Notes under the pieces: model-generated
What the model was told of the DNA's origin: nothing
Seen by the model: only the letters and a program-made list of their open reading frames with translations
Database searches by the model: none
Shown here: positions 55,911-64,000 of the stretch, one piece after another
Position numbering within the stretch: the first letter of the stretch is position 1
Layout: the number at the start of each line of letters is the position of its first letter
Assembly: GCF_937952055.1 (NCBI RefSeq)
Contig: NZ_CALFYO010000022.1
Coordinates: 62,001-126,000, forward strand
DNA length: 64,000 nucleotides
Reading direction: 5' to 3'
Source of the DNA: an uncultured Piscinibacter sp.
GTDB taxonomy: Bacteria > Pseudomonadota > Gammaproteobacteria > Burkholderiales > Burkholderiaceae_C
Program-made: the position numbers and the translations under genes

Positions 55911-56198
55911 ATGAAGAAACTGCTTTCCAGCCTGCTGCTCGCATTCACCACGGCGCTTCCGGCGATCGCGTCGACCGATCTGACCGACGCCGAGGTGCGC
56001 AAGGTCGACAAGGACGGCGCCAAGCTCACGCTCAAGCACGGCGAGATCAAGAACCTGGACATGCCGGCCATGACCATGGTCTTCAACGTCAGGGACAAGG
56101 GCGTGCTCGAGCAGGTGAAGGCCGGCGACAAGGTGAAGTTCAAGGCTGTCAACGAGTCGGGCAAGTACGTCGTGACCGAGATCCAGGTGGTGCGCTGA
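55911..56198 (+). CDS. CusF-like periplasmic copper chaperone
   Basis: A 95-residue protein with a signal peptide (SSLLLAFTTALPAIA) and one CusF beta-barrel: EVRKVDKDGAKLTLKHGEIK, LDMPAMTMVFNV and KFKAVNESGKYVVTEIQVV. In E. coli CusF the copper site has Trp plus two Met; here the Trp position is Met (LDMPAMTM), as in many betaproteobacterial homologues. It ends the copper row; the following gene is convergent. Confidence 0.86.
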   Translation: MKKLLSSLLLAFTTALPAIASTDLTDAEVRKVDKDGAKLTLKHGEIKNLDMPAMTMVFNVRDKGVLEQVKAGDKVKFKAVNESGKYVVTEIQVVR

Positions 56199-56221
56199 GG
56201 CTGCGGAGCGGCTGGCTGGCC

Positions 56222-56944
56222 TCAGACCCGCGTCGCCGTCGCCACCAGCGAGTGGCCCAGCATGCACCATTCCTTGGCGCGCTCGATGCGATGCGGCGGC
56301 ACGAACCTGGCGAGCGCGCCATTGAGGCGCGGCGAGTTCACCATGCGCAGCAGGCCGCGGTCGCCGACCGGCACGAGCGACTCGATCCGCACTGTGGCGA
56401 ACCTCGGCGCGAGCAGGCTCCTGAGTTCGCGGTGGTCGACCCAATGGCGGATCTGACTCGGATCGGGTTCGGCCACAACGCTCCAGCGCTGCAGGACCGG
56501 GCGATTCTGCGTGGCGAGCACGAGCGTGCCGCCGGGACGAAGGAGGTCGGCCAACCGCGCCACGAAGGCAGGCTGGTCCGCGACGTGCGACAGCACCTCG
56601 AGGCAGACGGCCACGTCGAAGCCCGCCTGCGGCAGGTCGAGTTCGAGCACGTCGCCGCAGAGGAAGCGTGCCTGCGGCACACGACGAGCCGCGTGTGCCA
56701 GCGTGACTGCGGTGATGTCGATGCCCGTGACGCTGCCGTATCGCACCAGTCGCTCGCACATCCAGCCCGTGCCGCAACCGATGTCGACGATCGACAGGTC
56801 TCGGCGTTGGTGGCCGGCAACAGCGGCTTCGACGACGTCGCCCTGTCGCTGCGACGACGGTGGCAGGCGGTCGCTGCGGGCACGTACGTTCCAGCCGTCC
56901 CAGTAGGCAGCCTGTTCCTCGATGGAAGGGGTTCTCTCAAGCAT
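56222..56944 (-). CDS. SAM-dependent methyltransferase, substrate unknown
   Basis: A 240-residue class I methyltransferase: motif I VDIGCGTGWMCERL, motif II LCGDVLELDLP, motif IV FDVAVCLEVLSHV and RPGGTLVLATQNRPVL. It resembles ubiquinone/menaquinone-type small-molecule methyltransferases but no specific substrate can be read. It is convergent with the copper row and its start is 106 bases from the stop of the next leftward gene. Confidence 0.8.
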   Translation of the reverse strand: MLERTPSIEEQAAYWDGWNVRARSDRLPPSSQRQGDVVEAAVAGHQRRDLSIVDIGCGTGWMCERLVRYGSVTGIDITAVTLAHAARRVPQARFLCGDVLELDLPQAGFDVAVCLEVLSHVADQPAFVARLADLLRPGGTLVLATQNRPVLQRWSVVAEPDPSQIRHWVDHRELRSLLAPRFATVRIESLVPVGDRGLLRMVNSPRLNGALARFVPPHRIERAKEWCMLGHSLVATATRV

Positions 56945-57050
56945 GTCGATGACTCACAAGTCCGGAACGCAGCGTCGCTACGAGAACGACCGCGAGCGCC
57001 GAAGGCTGGCGCCGTGCGGTGGCGTGACGGCCCGACGGGGCCGCGCGTGG

Positions 57051-57404
57051 TCAAGCCCGAGAACGGGGAGGGCGCCGGGGCCCTTCGAGACAAGGCGGTG
57101 CGAGCGCTCTCATGGCGTACGGCGTCGGCAGGTTGTGAAGGCGAAATGCGCGCGGCATGGGCTCGCCATCGGGTGGCGGAGCCGAAGGGTTGGACCCATC
57201 GCCGATGAGGTGACAGACCGACTCGGCGCTTGCCTCGACCAGCTGCGCGGCGCCTTGTGCATGCTGGTGCGTCTGTAGATTCCAATGCAGCCCGGCATCG
57301 ACCGGATCGGCGAGCGCCGCGACGGTCCAGCCGGCCCGCCCCATTGCAGCGGCCTGCCAAAGCATGGCAAGCAACATCCCAACGGCAACCATTCCTTTCG
57401 ACAC
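57051..57404 (-). CDS. CzcI-like exported protein of metal clusters
   Basis: About 117 residues: a signal-like segment (GMLLAMLWQAAAMGRAGW) followed by a His-containing part (LHWNLQTHQHAQG), VCHLIGDGS and a C-terminal LEGPRRPPRSRA. This layout matches small proteins that precede heavy-metal RND efflux operons (CzcI-like), including the terminal G-x-RPPR pattern. Here no czcCBA genes follow, so it is orphaned. The start is GTG at 57404 with an ATG alternative four codons later. Confidence 0.55.
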   Translation of the reverse strand: MSKGMVAVGMLLAMLWQAAAMGRAGWTVAALADPVDAGLHWNLQTHQHAQGAAQLVEASAESVCHLIGDGSNPSAPPPDGEPMPRAFRLHNLPTPYAMRALAPPCLEGPRRPPRSRA

Positions 57405-57436
57405 GCACTTAATCTAGGATAAGAACCGAGTTCCTT

Positions 57437-57457
57437 CTCCCCCCAACCCAGGGGGAG
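57437..57457. repeat. Inverted repeat upstream of the CzcI-like gene
   Basis: CTCCCCC and GGGGGAG form an inverted repeat around a short spacer, 33 bases upstream of the leftward CzcI-like start codon. There is no T run on either strand, so it is more likely a regulator site than a terminator. A possible -10-like TATCCT and TAGATT lie between it and the start. Confidence 0.35.
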
Positions 57458-57653
57458 GTCCGGGAAAGAACTTATGGCCCTGCGCACCGTCTGCTCGGCG
57501 GTTGTCAGATCTTCGCAGAGGCAGTCATCCTGACGAGGGAGAAGGGTGCACGGGCCTGCCTGTGCATGCGCCGTCGGTCGGCCGCGGTGCCTTGCTCGCG
57601 CAGGTGGCACCGGTCACCGCCGCCCGACGGCACAAGCCCGTACCATCGAGCCG

Positions 57654-58034
57654 ATGAGAACCTGGAAACTCCTCGTCGCACTCTCTGCCCCCGCCTTCGT
57701 GGTTGTCTCGGCGAAGGCCGGGGTCATCGACATCGCCTGGAACGCCGAGCGGCGCTTCGAGCACAGCGCCGAGGTTGCACCGGGTCGGTTCGCCGAGATC
57801 TGCGGCAAGCTGGACCGGGGCGCCACGGTGCGTTGGGTGTTCGAGGCCGGCGGACCGCTGGACTTCAACATCCATTACCACGTCGGCAAGGAAGTGCTCT
57901 ACCCGGCCAGGCGCAGCGCCATGAGGCGTGGCGCAGGCAGCCTGCCGGTCGCGCTCGACCAGGACTATTGCTGGATGTGGACCAACAAGGCCGCGCGACC
58001 GGTGACGCTGAAGCTCAGCCTAGAACTCTCGTGA
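57654..58034 (+). CDS. Exported conserved hypothetical protein
   Basis: A 126-residue protein with a signal peptide (LLVALSAPAFVVVSAKA) and a beta-rich mature part (GRFAEICGKLDRGATVRWVF, LDFNIHYHVGKEVLYPA, LDQDYCWMWTNKAARPV). Layout and motifs resemble the GOLD/emp24-like bacterial proteins with an FNIHYH-G motif; two cysteines could pair. An ATG at 57654 precedes the signal segment. It overlaps the end of the leftward exoD gene by about 20 bases at its own 3' end. Function unknown. Confidence 0.68.
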   Translation: MRTWKLLVALSAPAFVVVSAKAGVIDIAWNAERRFEHSAEVAPGRFAEICGKLDRGATVRWVFEAGGPLDFNIHYHVGKEVLYPARRSAMRRGAGSLPVALDQDYCWMWTNKAARPVTLKLSLELS

Positions 58035-58647
58035 CGAAATAGATCGCTGCTTTCGCCATCGCGAACACGACGCCCGACACCAGCACGGTGGCGGCGACGG
58101 ACGCAGCGATTCCGGCCAGCACCCACAGTCCGTCACGCTCGAGGATGCCCAGCGCGAGCAGGCAGATTGCCAGCGCGGGCAGCATGTTGCCCAGAGGGAT
58201 TGGCAGCAGGATCATGATCGACAGCAACAGGCACAGTGCGCCGACCACCGACTCCATCGGTCCGCTCGCGAGCAGGGTGGCGCGCGGGCGCATCAGTCGC
58301 TCCGCGCGCACCATCCAGGGAGAGATGCGGCGCACCAGCGTGGTGAAGTCGCTGCGCGACATCGAGCGGCTGGCCACCACTCTGGGCAACCAGGCCTTGA
58401 GGTCGAGGGCCATCTGGGCGGCAAGGAACACCAGCGGCGCGCCGAGCAGGGCCGAGGTGCCGGGCGGCATCGGCGGCACGTTGGGCAGGGCGAAGACGAT
58501 CAGCATCGCCGCGAGGGCGCGGTCGCCCAGGGCTTCGAGCAGGTCGGAGACCGAGATGCGCTCGCGGCTCGTGTCGGCCGCCATCGCCTGCAGCAGTGCC
58601 GACAACGGGATCTTGTGGGAGGCGGCGTCGGGATCGGGGGAAGTCAT
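58015..58647 (-). CDS. ExoD-family membrane protein
   Basis: A 210-residue integral membrane protein of the ExoD family, first tied to exopolysaccharide synthesis in rhizobia. Features are LLEALGDRALAAMLIVFALP, the PPMPPGTSALLGAPLVFLAA stretch, and three more hydrophobic segments to the C-terminus. The N-terminal 35 residues are soluble. The biochemical role is unknown. It overlaps the preceding rightward gene's 3' end tail-to-tail. Confidence 0.83.
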   Translation of the reverse strand: MTSPDPDAASHKIPLSALLQAMAADTSRERISVSDLLEALGDRALAAMLIVFALPNVPPMPPGTSALLGAPLVFLAAQMALDLKAWLPRVVASRSMSRSDFTTLVRRISPWMVRAERLMRPRATLLASGPMESVVGALCLLLSIMILLPIPLGNMLPALAICLLALGILERDGLWVLAGIAASVAATVLVSGVVFAMAKAAIYFVTRVLG

Positions 58648-58719
58648 GCGCGGGGCGCGGTGGCGGCCGGGCCACTTTACGCCGAGGGCAGAAGGCGCGG
58701 CGATTCTAGCCAGTGCCGT

Positions 58720-59289
58720 TCAGGCGACGGTCAGCCGCGCCAGCACCTTCGGCGCGCCGGTAGCGTCCGCGCGCAACACCAAGCCTTCGCCGGAGCCGCT
58801 GCCCTCGCCGACCAGGGCCGAGAGCACGAACATGTGCGTCACCCACGCCTCGAAGCGGTCGCGCCGTGCCGAGGCGGCCGCCACGGCCCGGCGCAGCCTG
58901 TGGATCGACTCGGCGTTGGTGGCCTCGGGGTAGCCGCGCGGTGAGCCGAGCGAGGACTCCACCTCGGGCGGCCCGAAGGCCAGCGTGGCGGTGTCGATGC
59001 AGCGGCACCAGGGGCTGGAACGCACGCGCGCGGGCTTCAGCGAGCGCGTCGCGAACCATTCGCCGATGCGCCGGGCCTGCGCGCGGCCTTCCTCGCTGAG
59101 ATTGCGCTGCGTGGCGCAGTCGCCGATGCGGAATCCCGGCGGGTCGAAGGTGCCGGGCGCGAGGGCATGGCGGAAGGCGATCACCACGCCGCCCTGGCGC
59201 AGCAGCGCCTCGGCGTCGCCTGCCGCGGCCGAACCGGGCCAGGCCGGTGCCGCGAGTCCGGCGAGCACTACGGTGCGGCGGCCGATCAT
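58720..59289 (-). CDS. Exported histidine phosphatase family protein
   Basis: A 189-residue protein with an N-terminal signal segment (VVLAGLAAPAWPGSAAAG) and a histidine-phosphatase core: VIAFRHALAPG with the phosphoacceptor His, NLSEEGRAQARRIGEWF, VRSSPWCRCIDTA and the second histidine in AWVTHMFVLSALVG. The canonical RHG is RHA here. It probably removes phosphate from a small periplasmic substrate. Its start at 59289 was chosen because the signal segment begins there; a longer frame upstream is not protein-like. Confidence 0.8.
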   Translation of the reverse strand: MIGRRTVVLAGLAAPAWPGSAAAGDAEALLRQGGVVIAFRHALAPGTFDPPGFRIGDCATQRNLSEEGRAQARRIGEWFATRSLKPARVRSSPWCRCIDTATLAFGPPEVESSLGSPRGYPEATNAESIHRLRRAVAAASARRDRFEAWVTHMFVLSALVGEGSGSGEGLVLRADATGAPKVLARLTVA

Positions 59290-59487
59290 GGCCGGATGCC
59301 GCCATGTCGGCGAAGGCAGATAAGCGTGGTCATGTTCCGCTGCAGACGTGATGGGACGAAGCGCAATGATGACCATCGCATTGTGGTCTCGCGCTGTCCG
59401 TCGGAAAGTCATGGCCTCCGCGGTGGTTATCGCGGTTGGGCCGCGCATTCGCAGCGAGCGGCCGAGCCGGCGCGTTGTGCCGCGGAG

Positions 59488-60009
59488 TCAGGCCGCTGCA
59501 ATGCGCTCGTAGCGGTTGAAGCGGTAGCCGGTGCCGTCGGCGCTGGTGCGCGGCTCGGTCTCGACCAGGCGGAACTGGGCGCGTGACCAGTCGGGGAAGA
59601 ACGTGTCGGCCTGGAACTCGGCGTCGATCTCGGTCAGCGCGAGTTCGTCCGCATGCGGCAGCGCCAGCGTGTAGAGCTCCGCGCCGCCGATCACGAACAC
59701 CTTGGCCGCGTCGCTGACGAGCGAAAGCGCCTCGCCCAGCGAACCCGCGCGCTCGGCGCCTTCGGCCTGCCAATGCGGCTGGTGCGTCAGGACGATGTTG
59801 CGCCGGCCGGGCAGGGGGCGGAAGCGCGGCGGCAGCGAGTCCCAGGTCTTTCGGCCCATGATCACCGGACAGCCCATGGTGACGCGGCGGAAGTGTTTCT
59901 GGTCTTCGGACTCGTGCCACAGCAGTTCGCCGCCGTGGCCGATGGCGCGGTTGCGGGCGACGGCGGCGATCAGCGCGAGGGTGGGGCGGTGCTTCGTCAT
60001 CCGCGGCAT
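59488..60009 (-). CDS. folA: Dihydrofolate reductase
   Basis: A 173-residue NADPH-dependent reductase of dihydrofolate. Motifs present: LIAAVARNRAIGHGGELLWH with the substrate-binding Glu/Trp region, VIMGRKTWDSLPPRFRPLPG with NADPH-binding arginines, FVIGGAELYTLALP and the C-terminal beta strands. An ATG three codons downstream (MTKHRP) is an equally good start. It precedes the GntR regulator gene on the same strand. Confidence 0.93.
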   Translation of the reverse strand: MPRMTKHRPTLALIAAVARNRAIGHGGELLWHESEDQKHFRRVTMGCPVIMGRKTWDSLPPRFRPLPGRRNIVLTHQPHWQAEGAERAGSLGEALSLVSDAAKVFVIGGAELYTLALPHADELALTEIDAEFQADTFFPDWSRAQFRLVETEPRTSADGTGYRFNRYERIAAA

Positions 60010-60023
60010 TGTCGGGCCTGGGC

Positions 60024-60713
60024 TCAGGCCAGTGCCGCGGCCTCGCGCCCGGCGTTCAGGTGCTGCCTCATCAGCGCCTGCACGCGTTCGGCATCGCGCG
60101 CCGTCAACGCCGCCATGATCAGGCGGTGCTCCTTCAGCGAGGCCTCCAGCCGGCCCTGCTTGAGCAGTGACTGGCGGCGATTCAGCTTCATCACCTTGCG
60201 CAGGTCGGCCACCATCTGCACCCGCCAGCGGTTGTCGGCGATCTCCAGCAGGCGCATGTGGAAGCGCTCGTTGGCGGCGAAGAAGCGGTCGCGGTCGTTG
60301 AGTGCGGCCTCGAGTTCGTCGTGAATGACGCGCAGCTCGGCCATCTCCGCCTCCGTGGCCTTCTGCGCGGCGACGCGCGCGGCATCGCTCTCCAGCAGCG
60401 CGAGCAGGTGGAAGACCTCGGCGAGGTCGCGCTCCGACACCTCGGTCACGTAGGCGCCACGGCGCAGCTTCATCGTCACCAGGCCTTCCGTGGCCAGCAC
60501 CTTGAGCGCCTCGCGCAGCGGCGTGCGGCTGATGCCGTACTCGGCGGCGAGGGCCTGCTCGTCGATCCAGCTGCCGGGCGCGAGCTGGTGGGCGAGGATG
60601 CGCGTGCGCAACTGCTCGGCCACCTGTTCGTAGAGCGCACGCTCGGCCAGGCGGCCCGCGGCGCGCGGCTTGCCGGCGGCGAGAACGGGGGAGTCGGCTC
60701 CGGACGTTGACAT
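60024..60713 (-). CDS. GntR-family (FadR/FCD type) transcriptional regulator
   Basis: A 229-residue regulator with an N-terminal winged helix (YEQVAEQLRTRILAHQLAPG, ISRTPLREALKVLATEGLV) and a C-terminal all-helical FCD ligand-binding domain with metal-type histidines (NERFHMRLLEIADN, KEHRLIMAAL). It is divergent from scpA across 141 bases that contain a perfect 20-bp palindrome at the scpA promoter, so it probably represses scpA-meaB and responds to a propionate/methylmalonate-linked acid or CoA ester. Confidence 0.88.
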   Translation of the reverse strand: MSTSGADSPVLAAGKPRAAGRLAERALYEQVAEQLRTRILAHQLAPGSWIDEQALAAEYGISRTPLREALKVLATEGLVTMKLRRGAYVTEVSERDLAEVFHLLALLESDAARVAAQKATEAEMAELRVIHDELEAALNDRDRFFAANERFHMRLLEIADNRWRVQMVADLRKVMKLNRRQSLLKQGRLEASLKEHRLIMAALTARDAERVQALMRQHLNAGREAAALA

Positions 60714-60757
60714 GTCGACGGCAGGCGAAAGCTGGCAGAAAGCTGAGAAGCTGAAGA

Positions 60758-60763
60758 TATAAT
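60758..60763 (+). promoter_or_regulatory. -10 box of scpA
   Basis: A perfect TATAAT lies 92 bases upstream of the scpA ATG and overlaps the palindrome by five bases. No good -35 hexamer lies at 16-18 bases upstream. Predicted start near 60770. Confidence 0.55.
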
Positions 60764-60778
60764 TCAATTTTGAATTAT
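60759..60778. promoter_or_regulatory. Probable GntR operator at the scpA promoter
   Basis: ATAATTCAA-TT-TTGAATTAT is a perfect inverted repeat of 9 bases per arm with a 2-base spacer. It overlaps the TATAAT box and the predicted transcription start of scpA, a repressor-type position, and lies 46 bases from the start codon of the divergent GntR gene. It is AT-rich in very GC-rich surroundings. Confidence 0.7.
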
Positions 60779-60854
60779 GGCCAAGAGTGGCCTGGCCGTC
60801 CATCCCAAGCTTTGCGGCGCCGGGGGCGCCGGAACATCGAGCGAGGAGAAGCAC

Positions 60855-63017
<2,163 letters not shown>

Positions 63018-63018
63018 C

Positions 63019-64000
63019 GTGAACCTGCCGGCTGCCGAACAGGCGCTGATGGAGGGCGTGCTGCGCCGCGAACGGCGCGCGCTCGCCAAGGCCATCACCC
63101 TGCTCGAATCGACGCGCGCGGACCATCGCGCGCGCGCCGATGCGCTGCTCAATGCCTTGCTGCCGCAAAGCGGCAATGCGATCCGCCTCGGCATCTCCGG
63201 TGTGCCGGGCGTGGGCAAGTCCACTTTCATCGAGGCGCTCGGCCTGCACCTGATCGGCCAGGGGCATCGCGTGGCGGTGCTGGCGATCGATCCGTCGTCG
63301 TCCGTGTCTGGCGGCTCCATCCTCGGCGACAAGACGCGCATGGAGCAGCTCTCCGTCAACGAGGCGGCCTACATCCGCCCCAGCCCGGCGGCCGGAACAC
63401 TCGGCGGCGTGGCCGAGAAGACGCGCGAGGCCATGCTGGTGTGCGAGGCAGCCGGCTACGACGTGCTGATCGTCGAGACCGTCGGCGTCGGCCAGAGCGA
63501 GACGGCCGTCTCGAGCATGACCGACCTGTTCGTGCTGCTGCAGTTGCCCAACGCCGGCGACGACCTGCAGGCGATCAAGAAGGGCGTGATGGAGCTGGCC
63601 GACCTGGTGGTCATCAACAAGGCCGACATCGACCCGAGTGCCGCCACGCGTGCGCAGGCGCAGATCACTTCCGCGCTGCGCGTCTTCAACTTCCATGGCC
63701 ACCCGACCCACGCCGGCGACCGCTGGCAGCCGAAAGTGATGCAGCTCAGCGCGCTGAAGGTGCAGGGTATCGCGGACTTCTGGGCGGCCGTGAAGGAGTC
63801 CGAATCGAAGCGCCGCGCCAGCGGCGACTTCGAGGCGCGCCGGCGTCACCAGGCCTTGGCATGGATGTGGGACATCGTGCACGCCGGCCTGCGCCACGCC
63901 TTCGACCAGCATCCGGCGGTGCGAGCCGCGCTGCCCCAGACCTTGCACGACGTCGACGAGGCGCGCATCGCGCCGTCCGCCGCGGCGCGCACGCTCCTGA
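63019..64000 (+). CDS. meaB: Methylmalonyl-CoA mutase GTPase chaperone MeaB (3' end outside window)
   Basis: 327 codons are visible with no stop before the right edge; family members have about 330 residues, so only a few are missing. The G-protein motifs are P-loop GVPGVGKSTF, switch-type VAVLAIDPSSSVSGGSILGD, TVGVGQSE and NKAD. MeaB (ArgK family) protects and reactivates the cobalamin mutase. The GTG start lies one base after the scpA stop, and the gene pair forms one operon. Confidence 0.93.
   Translation, partial: MNLPAAEQALMEGVLRRERRALAKAITLLESTRADHRARADALLNALLPQSGNAIRLGISGVPGVGKSTFIEALGLHLIGQGHRVAVLAIDPSSSVSGGSILGDKTRMEQLSVNEAAYIRPSPAAGTLGGVAEKTREAMLVCEAAGYDVLIVETVGVGQSETAVSSMTDLFVLLQLPNAGDDLQAIKKGVMELADLVVINKADIDPSAATRAQAQITSALRVFNFHGHPTHAGDRWQPKVMQLSALKVQGIADFWAAVKESESKRRASGDFEARRRHQALAWMWDIVHAGLRHAFDQHPAVRAALPQTLHDVDEARIAPSAAARTLL

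Noticed and set aside
60777..60854. Upstream ATG for scpA adding 26 residues
   Set aside because: The ATG lies inside the operator palindrome and near the predicted transcription start; the ATG at 60855 has a GAGGAG ribosome site and begins the conserved protein.

Overview
The window is GC-rich DNA (G/C strongly favoured at third codon positions), densely packed with genes on both strands. Gene content and order suggest a betaproteobacterium of the Burkholderiales, Leptothrix/Rubrivivax/Methylibium-like: smc-zipA-ligA in a row, a lysine (dap) cluster carrying a pilU-type ATPase, a 471-residue GlnA followed by ntrB-ntrC, and scpA followed by meaB. The taxon is an inference from gene order and codon use; no rRNA or tRNA gene was seen.

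Left part (1-30 kb) is mostly core housekeeping. It holds the end of an asparaginase gene; an ohrR-ohr peroxide module with a recognisable OhrR operator; a leftward cluster dapC-dapD-pilU-dapE-prmB-ABC-F; queF divergent from smc-zipA-ligA-nudix; a DMT exporter, a Na/Pi cotransporter, an IclR regulator, a diguanylate cyclase, an AIM24-like protein, an EI24 membrane protein and a CinA-type protein. The nitrogen block follows: glnA has a sigma-54 promoter, NtrC-type sites and a strong terminator, then comes a small exported protein, ntrB and ntrC. xthA closes the block.

Middle part (30-51 kb) is accessory. It starts with an astacin-like metallopeptidase and a decayed IS1182-family element with two frameshifts, recognisable terminal inverted repeats and flanking near-direct repeats. 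A DUF1015 protein, a glutamate-cysteine ligase-like enzyme and several exported proteins of unknown function come next. The most interesting section is 37.7-50.3 kb. Three near-identical palindromes (CWAGC-N4-GCTWG) sit about 40 bp upstream of the predicted transcription starts of (i) an L,D-transpeptidase plus three exported proteins, (ii) an MscS-type channel and (iii) a phospholipase D-like lipoprotein, a metallophosphoesterase lipoprotein, a periplasmic helical protein and a lipoprotein hydrolase. A Crp/Fnr-family regulator with an unusual recognition helix is encoded between the sites. Together they look like a self-contained cell-envelope regulon.

Right part (51-64 kb) carries an exported copper module (CopL-like protein, small exported protein, TolC-family lipoprotein, multicopper oxidase, cupredoxin, DUF411 protein, CusF) without its own inner-membrane pump in view. 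A methyltransferase, an orphan CzcI-like protein, ExoD, a histidine phosphatase and folA follow. The window ends with a GntR regulator divergent from scpA-meaB (methylmalonyl-CoA mutase and its GTPase chaperone); a perfect 20-bp palindrome overlaps the scpA promoter and is the probable operator. The meaB gene runs off the right edge.
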